Assembly: GCA_027012915.1 (NCBI GenBank)
Contig: JALUYN010000329.1
Coordinates: forward strand, 1-12,748
Length of the DNA stretch: 12,748 nt
Origin: Cellvibrionaceae bacterium
Lineage (GTDB): Bacteria > Pseudomonadota > Gammaproteobacteria > Pseudomonadales > Cellvibrionaceae
Direction: 5' to 3'
Of this stretch, positions 6,977 to 12,748 are shown one piece after another. Within the stretch, counting starts at the first letter, position 1. Every line of letters begins with the position of its first letter. The notes beneath the pieces are model-generated. The model had not been told where the DNA came from and did not search any database. It saw nothing but the letters and a program-made list of their open reading frames with translations. The translations under genes and the position numbers were made by a program.

Positions 6977-7723
6977 CTAGATCAGAATGTCACTGTAATA
7001 GAGCTGCTGTAACAATTGATGGCCCATTTCGACCAATTTTTCGGGATCCGGGTGGCTCATTTCCACCGCCAATTGCAACAAAATCTGCTCTCCAGAGGTG
7101 CCCTTTTCTGCGGCAGCCAAGAGATTTAACAGGCGCACCGTCATGGCATTGCTGGCCATAAATCCCACTTCGTCGGCCCGATTGCGATAGACAATCAGAA
7201 AGGTCGGTTGCCCAGGGGGGTGTTCAGGCTGGTAGGCCTCGCCAATTTGATGAACCGGATACTGATAGGACAAACACCAGGCCAATGGCGATACAGTGGG
7301 TAGTCGATGCAATAATTCCCCTTCGGCCAGTTGAGGTCTCTCGCCGGGGATAGATTCCTGAGACACATCCAGCGCCAGTTCAACCCATTCATAGTGAGCC
7401 AGTTCTAGCATGAACTTTGGATCACAATCTCTGAGGTCGTGCTCTTCTTGCAAATATCGCAGAAACTCCTGACTCACCTCTAGAAAGTAAGGGCTCTCGG
7501 ACTGATGAGCACGAATAAAGCCGCGTACCAATTCTTGCCAATCGGCCTCACTATAGAGTGTGCGCAAAATGGGAAAGCCACCGGAAATAAAACCTTCGAT
7601 GTTTTTATAGATCAGATCGCGATAAATTTTGAGGCGACGCTCTTCGACATTGTCCGGGGCAGAATTAACTTCAGGATCGCGCAAATGATCAGCCAATTGT
7701 TTTTGGGTTTCAATAAAACTCAT
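6977..7723 (-). CDS. hvfC: HvfC-like DUF2063 partner protein of the MNIO enzyme
   Basis: 248 residues, usual for the family. The N-terminal half carries the DUF2063 pattern: RRLKIYRDLIYKNIEGFISG at about 29-48, then FPILRTLYSEADWQELVRGF and a PYFLEVSQEFLRYL block; the C-terminal half resembles the second HvfC domain. In characterised MNIO systems this protein binds the DUF692 enzyme and presents the precursor peptide to it. The ATG at 7723 was preferred over the GTG at 7732 because AAGG overlapping the hvfB stop codon (TAAGG) sits at the right distance from it. The hvfB stop and hvfC start are only 10 bases apart, so translation is probably coupled. The gene ends the hvfABC operon; no DoxX-type hvfD follows. 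No membrane segment or signal peptide is seen, so it acts in the cytoplasm before the precursor is exported. Confidence 0.93.
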   Translation of the reverse strand: MSFIETQKQLADHLRDPEVNSAPDNVEERRLKIYRDLIYKNIEGFISGGFPILRTLYSEADWQELVRGFIRAHQSESPYFLEVSQEFLRYLQEEHDLRDCDPKFMLELAHYEWVELALDVSQESIPGERPQLAEGELLHRLPTVSPLAWCLSYQYPVHQIGEAYQPEHPPGQPTFLIVYRNRADEVGFMASNAMTVRLLNLLAAAEKGTSGEQILLQLAVEMSHPDPEKLVEMGHQLLQQLYYSDILI

Positions 7724-7733
7724 TGAACACACC

Positions 7734-8606
7734 TTAACTTCGAACTGCTACAGACTGATCCAACGGTAATGTCTCAGTTTTGGCATATTTATTTTGCAGA
7801 CGTTTGATAATGGCAAGTTCGGACATTAGATGTTCTGCAGAAGGAATATTGAAGTCCCGCTCCAACAGAGTAGGTTTCACTCCAAACTGAGCATAGGCTT
7901 GATCGAGTAACTCCCAAACGGGATCGATCACATCGGCGCCGTGAGTATCGACACGTAGATCTTCGGCTTCGTCGAAGTGCCCTGCAACATGGATATACAC
8001 TGTGCGCTCACCTGGTAATTGCTTCAGGTAATCCACCGGGTCGTAGCGATGGTTAATGCTGTTAACGTAGATGTTGTTAACGTCCAACAGCAAATCACAA
8101 TCCGCTTCACTGATGACGGCATTGATAAAATCGATCTCTGACATTTCCTGTTGCGGCGCGCAATAGTAAGACACGTTTTCCATTGCGATACGCTCGCCCA
8201 AGAAGTCCTGAACTTGCTTTATGCGCCCACTAACATGCTTTACCGCTTCCTCGGTAAAAGGAATTGGCATCAAATCGTACAGATGACCGCTATCACTGCA
8301 ATAGCTTAGGTGTTCGGTATAGCGCATAACACCATGCTGTTTCATAAACGCTTTGATATCGCGCAGCAAATTTCTATCCAACGGATCAGTAGAACCGATC
8401 GATAGTGACAAGCCGTGACAGACAAACGGAAATCGCTCTGTATACTCTCTGAAACTTTTACCCATACGCCCACCGACATTGATCCAGTTTTCTGGAGCTA
8501 CTTCCATAAAGTGAATATCGTCGGAACTGTAATCGGTCAGATTATCCAGCAAAGAGCGTCGTAAACCTAAACCGGCAGAAAATGTATCGAGAGAAAGAGG
8601 ATTCAT
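7734..8606 (-). CDS. hvfB: HvfB-like multinuclear non-heme iron oxidative enzyme (MNIO, DUF692)
   Basis: 290 residues from the ATG at 8606. The TIM-barrel family blocks appear in order: AGLGLRR at 11-17, HFMEVAPENW at 32-41, HGLSLSIGS at 64-72, TEHLSYC at 97-103, MENVSYY at 142-148, LLLDVNNIYVNSINH at 172-186, IHVAGH at 205-210, DTHG at 220-223 and LLERDFNIP at 247-255. Residues expected to hold the iron cluster, by analogy with MbnB, include H64, E143, D175, H210, D220, H222 and E249; all are present, so the enzyme looks intact. The family oxidises cysteines in peptide precursors; HvfB of Haemophilus makes oxazolone/thioamide pairs at EGKCG motifs, exactly the motif in the upstream gene. No Shine-Dalgarno precedes the ATG; a TTG (8624) and GTG (8615) in frame upstream are not better. 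It probably depends on translation or mRNA structure set by hvfA. Confidence 0.95.
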   Translation of the reverse strand: MNPLSLDTFSAGLGLRRSLLDNLTDYSSDDIHFMEVAPENWINVGGRMGKSFREYTERFPFVCHGLSLSIGSTDPLDRNLLRDIKAFMKQHGVMRYTEHLSYCSDSGHLYDLMPIPFTEEAVKHVSGRIKQVQDFLGERIAMENVSYYCAPQQEMSEIDFINAVISEADCDLLLDVNNIYVNSINHRYDPVDYLKQLPGERTVYIHVAGHFDEAEDLRVDTHGADVIDPVWELLDQAYAQFGVKPTLLERDFNIPSAEHLMSELAIIKRLQNKYAKTETLPLDQSVAVRS

Positions 8607-8638
8607 GGGAGGCACACGTAACAAATTGGCGTCTGTCA

Positions 8639-8699
8639 GGCTTCATTTTGTTCAACCCAAACTGCAACAATGACAGTTTGGATTGAACCAAGTGAAGCC
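8639..8699 (-). other. Long intercistronic stem-loop between hvfA and hvfB
   Basis: The 26-base arms 8639-8664 and 8674-8699 pair across a 9-base loop (8665-8673). In the leftward transcript only two pairs are mismatched and one is a G-U wobble. No T-tract follows on either side, so it is not a standard Rho-independent terminator. It starts 26 bp past the hvfA stop and ends 33 bp before the hvfB ATG. Such structures commonly protect the upstream message from 3' exonucleases or partly stop RNA polymerase, which would give more HvfA precursor than HvfB/HvfC. Confidence 0.8.
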
Positions 8700-8724
8700 C
8701 AACATTCAGATTGGATAAATGCGA

Positions 8725-9135
8725 TTAACCGCCACACTTACCTTCGCCGCATTTTCCTTCATGGCCCTTACCTTTACCCATGGCCTTCCCCTTTTCGCTG
8801 GCATTGCTTCCACCACACTTACCTTCGCCACACTTGCCTTCTTTGTCGGCTTTAGAGCCACCACACTTACCTTCGCCGCACTTGCCTTCTTTGTCAGCTT
8901 TAGAGCCGCCGCACTTACCTTCGCCACACTTGCCTTCTTTATCGGCTTTGGAACCGCCGCATTTGCCTTCGCCACACTTACCCTCAGCGTGATTGCCCGC
9001 CAGGTTGTAACCGGATTCCAGAGGCTGCGCCGCGAAAGGATTTTCAGCGGCTGAAGCCATTGGAGCCAGAGCAACAGAGGCTACGAAAGCTGCGCCCACA
9101 GCAGCGGCGATTGGAGTTGTTTTGGTCTTAGACAT
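8725..9135 (-). CDS. hvfA: HvfA-like copper-binding RiPP precursor with ten EGKCG motifs
   Basis: 136 residues from the ATG at 9135, which has a good AAGGAG 5-6 bases upstream; a longer in-frame start at 9210 lacks one. Residues 1-29 form a Sec signal peptide (basic MSKTKTT, hydrophobic core, cleavage after ASA). The mature part begins AENPFAAQPLESGYNLAGN and then carries ten EGKCG motifs in five tandem pairs, with cysteines at 54, 59, 70, 75, 86, 91, 102, 107, 129 and 134 and no other cysteine. A Lys/Gly-rich linker (about 114-125) separates the last pair. In nontypeable Haemophilus HvfA, cysteines in the same motif are converted by HvfB/HvfC to oxazolone/thioamide pairs that bind Cu(I); the same job is inferred here: modification in the cytoplasm, Sec export, copper buffering in the periplasm or outside. 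Directly downstream are hvfB and hvfC. Confidence 0.93.
   Translation of the reverse strand: MSKTKTTPIAAAVGAAFVASVALAPMASAAENPFAAQPLESGYNLAGNHAEGKCGEGKCGGSKADKEGKCGEGKCGGSKADKEGKCGEGKCGGSKADKEGKCGEGKCGGSNASEKGKAMGKGKGHEGKCGEGKCGG
8809..8985 (-). repeat. hvfA: 48-bp tandem repeats coding the EGKCG pairs of HvfA
   Basis: Three full 48-bp units (8842-8985) each encode the 16 residues EGKCGEGKCGGSKADK without change, and a fourth, truncated unit follows to 8809. The units differ at a few mostly synonymous positions, so the duplications are not brand new and the amino-acid sequence is under constraint. The fifth EGKCG pair (8728-8760) lies outside the tandem block. Such repeats can gain or lose units by slippage or recombination. 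Confidence 0.9.
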
Positions 9136-9223
9136 TACTGTCTCCTTTTTATTGAACAACAGATAATTTGAATCAAACACTACCTTGCATAGGTAAGTAC
9201 GATAATGCATTCACATCGCTTAA

Positions 9224-9254
9224 GTCTGACCTGAGGAGCAAAAATTAGTTTCCC
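9224..9254 (-). promoter_or_regulatory. Possible ECF-sigma-type promoter of hvfABC
   Basis: On the minus strand GGGAAACT (9254-9247) is followed after 16 bp by GTCAGAC (9230-9224). This resembles the GAAC-like -35 and GTC-containing -10 of extracytoplasmic-function sigma factors, with suitable spacing, and would give a leader of about 80 bases before the hvfA ATG. No good sigma-70 -35/-10 pair was found in the 179-bp spacer. ECF control is known for some MNIO-RiPP operons. The -35 match is imperfect. Confidence 0.3.
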
Positions 9255-9314
9255 AACTTTTGATTTTTTTGAACAAAACTTTTCTTATACTGTTATAGCC
9301 GCTAACAAATTTAG

Positions 9315-10247
9315 TCAGGCAGTGTTGCGTTCAACGCTTATTTTTTGACCAGATAATTCTTCCAGCCAAACCAGCACTTGCAAAAAGTGATCTTCACACG
9401 CCTCGGGCCTGCTCAATATAGAGTTATAGTTGTAATTGCGCAGATTGCCACAGGGTTTCGCCACCTGAACGATTCTCACATCGTGACGCCCGAGCTCCTC
9501 TACCCATAGCCGGGTATCTTCCATGCCTCCTCGTACCGAGTCGCCCCGGCAACCCAGATACAGAGCCGGGGGCATCCCTTTAAGCTGCAGTGCGGCGCGA
9601 TAGTTATAGCCATCAGCGGGATCCTTCCATTCTGCATCTTGCTGCCACAGGCTGACTTCCCTTCGCAATCGAGAATCAATGCCCGCGCCCGGCATCCAGG
9701 ACTGCTCTTTTGATAACAGACCACCCAGGGAGGTAATTCCCTGCCACCACATCGCTTTGACGCTTTTTAGCAAAGACGATAGCTCGCAACGACGCGCGGC
9801 AGTAATCTGCACCATACCCAACACAGGCGCTGGCATAATATCCAAACGCCCATAGCAACTCGCCAGAAGCACCGAACCCAAACCGTGCCCCAACCAAAAC
9901 TGCGGGCAGGATGGCCGCAGTTTTGCCACTGCTGCCAAGTGCGCGGGAATCTCCTCGAGTATCAGCTGATGAAGCCCCACCTGACAGCGGAACTCAACCG
10001 CCAACGAAAAGCTCAGTTCGGCCACATAGACGTCGAAACCATGACTCGCGAGAAATGGCGCTAAACCGGCGTTGGGCTGCTCCCGCTGGATAAAACTGTC
10101 TGCGCCACCGCCTGTACCGTGCACCATAAATACGGGAACGCCCTCGGCATTGCTGCAAAATCGGTGCAGATCCAGCTTGCCCGAGGAAGTGTGTACACTG
10201 TGACACTCGTAATTCAGCAGGCTGTTACGCCAACTATAGGTTCCCAT
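9315..10247 (-). CDS. Alpha/beta-hydrolase-fold protein with a glycine in place of the catalytic serine
   Basis: 310 residues from the ATG at 10247, preceded by GGAG at 6 bases; a TTG start 12 bases earlier lacks a ribosome-binding site. The fold is recognised from VPVFMVHGTGGGADSF (37-52, the oxyanion-hole HG), followed by a strand-helix pattern, and FWLGHGLGS at 117-125 in the position of the nucleophile elbow. The normal G-x-S-x-G reads G120-H121-G122-L123-G124, so the nucleophilic serine is missing. D236 (in CRGDSVRG) and H287 (in CEDHFLQVL) lie where the acid and the histidine of the triad usually fall. No signal peptide or membrane segment is seen. It starts 25 bp after the hrpA stop and is probably co-transcribed with it. 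Either it has lost esterase/lipase activity and serves as a binding or scaffold protein, or it uses another chemistry. The substrate is unknown. Confidence 0.85.
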   Translation of the reverse strand: MGTYSWRNSLLNYECHSVHTSSGKLDLHRFCSNAEGVPVFMVHGTGGGADSFIQREQPNAGLAPFLASHGFDVYVAELSFSLAVEFRCQVGLHQLILEEIPAHLAAVAKLRPSCPQFWLGHGLGSVLLASCYGRLDIMPAPVLGMVQITAARRCELSSLLKSVKAMWWQGITSLGGLLSKEQSWMPGAGIDSRLRREVSLWQQDAEWKDPADGYNYRAALQLKGMPPALYLGCRGDSVRGGMEDTRLWVEELGRHDVRIVQVAKPCGNLRNYNYNSILSRPEACEDHFLQVLVWLEELSGQKISVERNTA

Positions 10248-10272
10248 CAAACACTCCAATCCATTGAGTTCA

Positions 10273-12748
10273 TTAGGTCTCGCTCTCCTGCCACAGTTTT
10301 TTAAGACGTTTCTCTGAAACCGGTTTTACGGTTTTCAAATTCTGGGCAAAAATCGAGACCCGATATTCTTCGAGCATCCAGCGATATTCGACCCTTTTGG
10401 CATTGCTCATGACCAGCTCCAGCCCCTCACGCTCAATGGCGTTTTGCCACTGTTGCCACAAATCATCCAGCTCGTGAGTCCAAAGTTTGTCCTTCTGCAA
10501 CTGTTGTGGAGCTTTTTCCAGGCGCTGCTCGATAGCTTTCATATAACGCGGGAACTGACGCAGCCAATAGATCGGCGTCTGATACATAAAGCCAGGGTAC
10601 ATCAGACGGGTGATCTGCTGGTTAATATCCCCAGCAGCCGTGGCGATGGCCAGGGCGTTCTTACTGGTTTTGATGGATTTTTTTATAGCGACAATGGTGG
10701 CCAGCGAGTCCGCCAGCAGTGCTTCCAACTGTTGAGCAACGGCAACTACCTGCTCCTTGCCCTGCTCCAGAAGCTGCTCGAATTCGGTATGAGTGCGCGG
10801 TAAAACAAACTCGCCGTTCTTCATAAAACAGGCTTGCGCAACCGCCGCCATAATCAGATCGTCCACCACCTGATCACGCTTGCCCAACGACACCACGGTC
10901 AGTCCCAAGTCCTTGCCTTTCATTAACTCTTTGCGCAAGTACTTGGTGGTCTGCTTCAGAGCCAAAACCGCCAGGCGAACTGTGCCCTGCCGGGATAAGA
11001 TCTGCGCCTCTAGTGGGTTGTCCTTGAGGCTGAGCGCCACGCTGTCGCGCTCATCCGTCAACACCGGATAAGCGGTAATTGCCATACCTGCGCGTTCCAG
11101 TTTGACAGTTTTAGGCAGCTCGTTGAAATCCCATTGATCGATACCGTTGCGCTCAAAACTGGTGTCTTCGCTCTGCAAAGTATCTTGAATCTGATCTCTG
11201 TAGCGCTCGCGCAACAGTTTTAGATCGCGCCCCTGGGCGAGCACCTTGCCGCCATCGTCAATCACCTGCACGTTAAAGCGGTAGTAATCATCGACACTGT
11301 CCACGGACCAGCAATCGTTCGGAATATCCACTCCGGTGTGACGCTTCAGTTGGTGCGCCAGAGCGTCACACAAAGCACTGTTATCCGCCTTGAGCGTGGC
11401 CAGAGCCTTATCTACATAAACCGGAACCGGTACAAAGTGTTTGCGCCATTGCTTCGGCAGTCCCTTCACCAGAGCAATACACTTGTCTCTAAGAATACCG
11501 GGAATGACCCACTCGAGACGCTTTTCCGGAACCAGATGCAGTGCTGCCACGGGCACCTGCACACTGACACCATCCTCGGGGTGATTGGGCTCGAAATGAT
11601 ATTTAAGAGGGAAACTCAAGCCATCCCACTCCAATTCAGTAGGAAACTGGGCTTGCGATGCGGCACTGGCATCGTGCTGCATCAGATAGCCACGATTCAT
11701 GCACAGTAATGTCGGCTCGCTTTGTTCCGCGTCCTTACGCCATTTTTCGAACCCAGCAAGATTGACTACCTGCTCAGCAATCCGCTCATCGTAGAAGTGA
11801 AAGATGGCTTCGTCATCGACCAGAATATCCCGGCGCCGGGTCTTGGCTTCCAGCTCCTGAACCTCTTCAATCAGAGCCTTATTGCTCGCAAAAAAGCGAC
11901 CTTTGCCGCGGTAATTACCTTCGACCAGAGCAGCGCGAATAAAGATTTCACGTGAGAGTTTCGGGTCGATTTGGCTGAAGCCCACACGCTGCTTCTCCAC
12001 CAATACCAGCCCGTACAGGCTGACTCGCTGGTAGGCCATCACCTGCCCGGTTTTAACCTCGTAGTGAGGTTCGTATTGCGTTTTCTTCAGCAAATGTTCG
12101 GCTGCTTTGATGACCCAGGGCGGTTCGATTTTCGCCACCTGGTGAGCAAATAATCTCGAGGTCTCCAACAGCTGCCCGGCGGCCATCCATTTAGGACCTT
12201 TTTTGGCTTGCGAGGAGCCAGGAAAAATATGAAAGCGGCGATTGCGTGCGCCCAGATACTCTTTATCTTCTGCCTTGTGACCAATTTGACCAAGTAATCC
12301 TGGCAACAGAGCCTTGTGGATCGCCTCGTAGCCAGCTTCTTCACCAGTCGATTTGAAGCCCAGTTTTTTGCAGGCCAATAACAGTTGGTGATGTATCTCT
12401 CGCCATTCCTGTAATCTCAAGAAGGACAAGTATTCTCTCTTGCACAATTTGCGAAACTGGCTTTTTGATAGCTCCTGCCGTTGTTCCTCCACGTAGCGCC
12501 AAAGATTGATATAGGCAATAAAATCGGAGTGATCATCTCGAAAACGACGATGCTTTTCGTCTGAAGCCTGTTGTTTCTCTGCCGGGCGCTCACGGGGGTC
12601 CTGTACCGCCATCGCACTGACGATAATGAGGACCTCGTTGAGGCTGTTAAGCTCATTGGCCGCCAACAGCATTCGCCCCAAGCGGGGGTCCACTGGCAAG
12701 GTCATCAACTGGCGTCCCGATCGCGTTAGACGCGCCTGCTTGTCAACC
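10273..12748 (-). CDS. hrpA: ATP-dependent RNA helicase HrpA, C-terminal part (runs off the right edge)
   Basis: 824 residues are inside the window; the frame is open to the right edge, where it reads ARLTRSGRQLMTLPVDPRLG, the highly conserved HrpA segment just after the helicase core, so apparent starts near 12705 are internal codons. E. coli HrpA has about 1300 residues, so the missing part should hold the DEAH-box RecA domains. Present are the HA2-type helical region (with VQDPRERP soon after the start), an OB-fold region, and the long DUF3418 C-terminal region specific to bacterial HrpA, ending KRLKKLWQESET. HrpA is a DEAH/RHA helicase acting on mRNA; in E. coli it has been linked to fimbrial mRNA processing and to rescue of collided ribosomes. 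The TAA stop is followed after 25 bp by the hydrolase gene. Confidence 0.96.
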   Translation of the reverse strand, partial: VDKQARLTRSGRQLMTLPVDPRLGRMLLAANELNSLNEVLIIVSAMAVQDPRERPAEKQQASDEKHRRFRDDHSDFIAYINLWRYVEEQRQELSKSQFRKLCKREYLSFLRLQEWREIHHQLLLACKKLGFKSTGEEAGYEAIHKALLPGLLGQIGHKAEDKEYLGARNRRFHIFPGSSQAKKGPKWMAAGQLLETSRLFAHQVAKIEPPWVIKAAEHLLKKTQYEPHYEVKTGQVMAYQRVSLYGLVLVEKQRVGFSQIDPKLSREIFIRAALVEGNYRGKGRFFASNKALIEEVQELEAKTRRRDILVDDEAIFHFYDERIAEQVVNLAGFEKWRKDAEQSEPTLLCMNRGYLMQHDASAASQAQFPTELEWDGLSFPLKYHFEPNHPEDGVSVQVPVAALHLVPEKRLEWVIPGILRDKCIALVKGLPKQWRKHFVPVPVYVDKALATLKADNSALCDALAHQLKRHTGVDIPNDCWSVDSVDDYYRFNVQVIDDGGKVLAQGRDLKLLRERYRDQIQDTLQSEDTSFERNGIDQWDFNELPKTVKLERAGMAITAYPVLTDERDSVALSLKDNPLEAQILSRQGTVRLAVLALKQTTKYLRKELMKGKDLGLTVVSLGKRDQVVDDLIMAAVAQACFMKNGEFVLPRTHTEFEQLLEQGKEQVVAVAQQLEALLADSLATIVAIKKSIKTSKNALAIATAAGDINQQITRLMYPGFMYQTPIYWLRQFPRYMKAIEQRLEKAPQQLQKDKLWTHELDDLWQQWQNAIEREGLELVMSNAKRVEYRWMLEEYRVSIFAQNLKTVKPVSEKRLKKLWQESET

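Noticed and set aside
8639..8699. Long inverted repeat as ends of a small mobile element or as a Rho-independent terminator
   Set aside because: The loop is only 9 bases, no target duplication is seen, and no T-tract follows on either strand, so an intercistronic RNA hairpin fits better.
8780..8992. Second rightward repetitive frame rich in LPSPHLPSLSALEPP
   Set aside because: Another frame shadow of the hvfA repeats, with no independent support.
8719..9054. Rightward open frame with repeated hydrophobic LTFAALAFF-like segments opposite hvfA
   Set aside because: It is the antisense image of the 48-bp repeats of hvfA, with no ribosome-binding site. The hvfA strand has a start signal, a signal peptide and a known motif.
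9186..9210. Inverted repeat TGCAT/ATGCA upstream of hvfA as an operator
   Set aside because: Arms of only 5 bp, 14 bases apart, match no known metal-regulator box; chance is likely.
12703..12708. Start codons near the right edge as the beginning of a short hrpA gene
   Set aside because: The frame continues upstream to the window edge and encodes the conserved LTRSGRQL segment, so these are internal codons of a truncated view of hrpA.

Overview
The window comes from a gammaproteobacterial chromosome, most likely a marine relative of the Cellvibrionaceae or Pseudomonadales. That placement is inferred from gene content (lptG-lptF divergent from pepA-holC, a long hrpA, a Porin_O_P porin) and intermediate GC, not from a marker gene. 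There is no tRNA, rRNA, CRISPR array, IS element or prophage gene.

Left part (1-5430): lptG (only its first 71 codons are inside) and lptF run leftward and encode the two permease subunits of the LPS exporter. Diverging from them, pepA (leucyl aminopeptidase), holC (DNA polymerase III chi) and a 579-residue, very acidic, mostly disordered protein run rightward. This unit ends at a strong hairpin terminator at 5398-5430 that also serves the convergent porin gene. A REP-like palindrome lies just before it. valS, which commonly follows holC, is absent here.

Middle part (5462-9314), all leftward: a Porin_O_P outer-membrane porin preceded by an AT-rich leader with palindromic sites, and upstream of that a three-gene operon, hvfA-hvfB-hvfC. 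hvfA encodes an exported 136-residue precursor with ten EGKCG motifs, partly in 48-bp tandem repeats. hvfB is a DUF692/MNIO iron enzyme and hvfC its DUF2063 partner. By family knowledge from Haemophilus HvfABC, this is a ribosomally made, post-translationally modified copper-binding peptide system in which HvfB/HvfC convert the EGKCG cysteines into oxazolone/thioamide pairs. A near-perfect 26-bp hairpin without a T-tract lies between hvfA and hvfB and probably helps make much more precursor than enzyme. No DoxX-type gene (hvfD) follows.

Right part (9315-12748), leftward: hrpA (C-terminal 824 residues) followed after 25 bp by an alpha/beta-hydrolase-fold protein whose nucleophile-elbow serine is replaced by glycine.

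Most interesting points: the ten-motif HvfA operon with its intercistronic hairpin and ECF-like promoter, the apparent pseudo-hydrolase next to hrpA, and a clamp-binding-like QQSLF peptide in the acidic protein next to holC.
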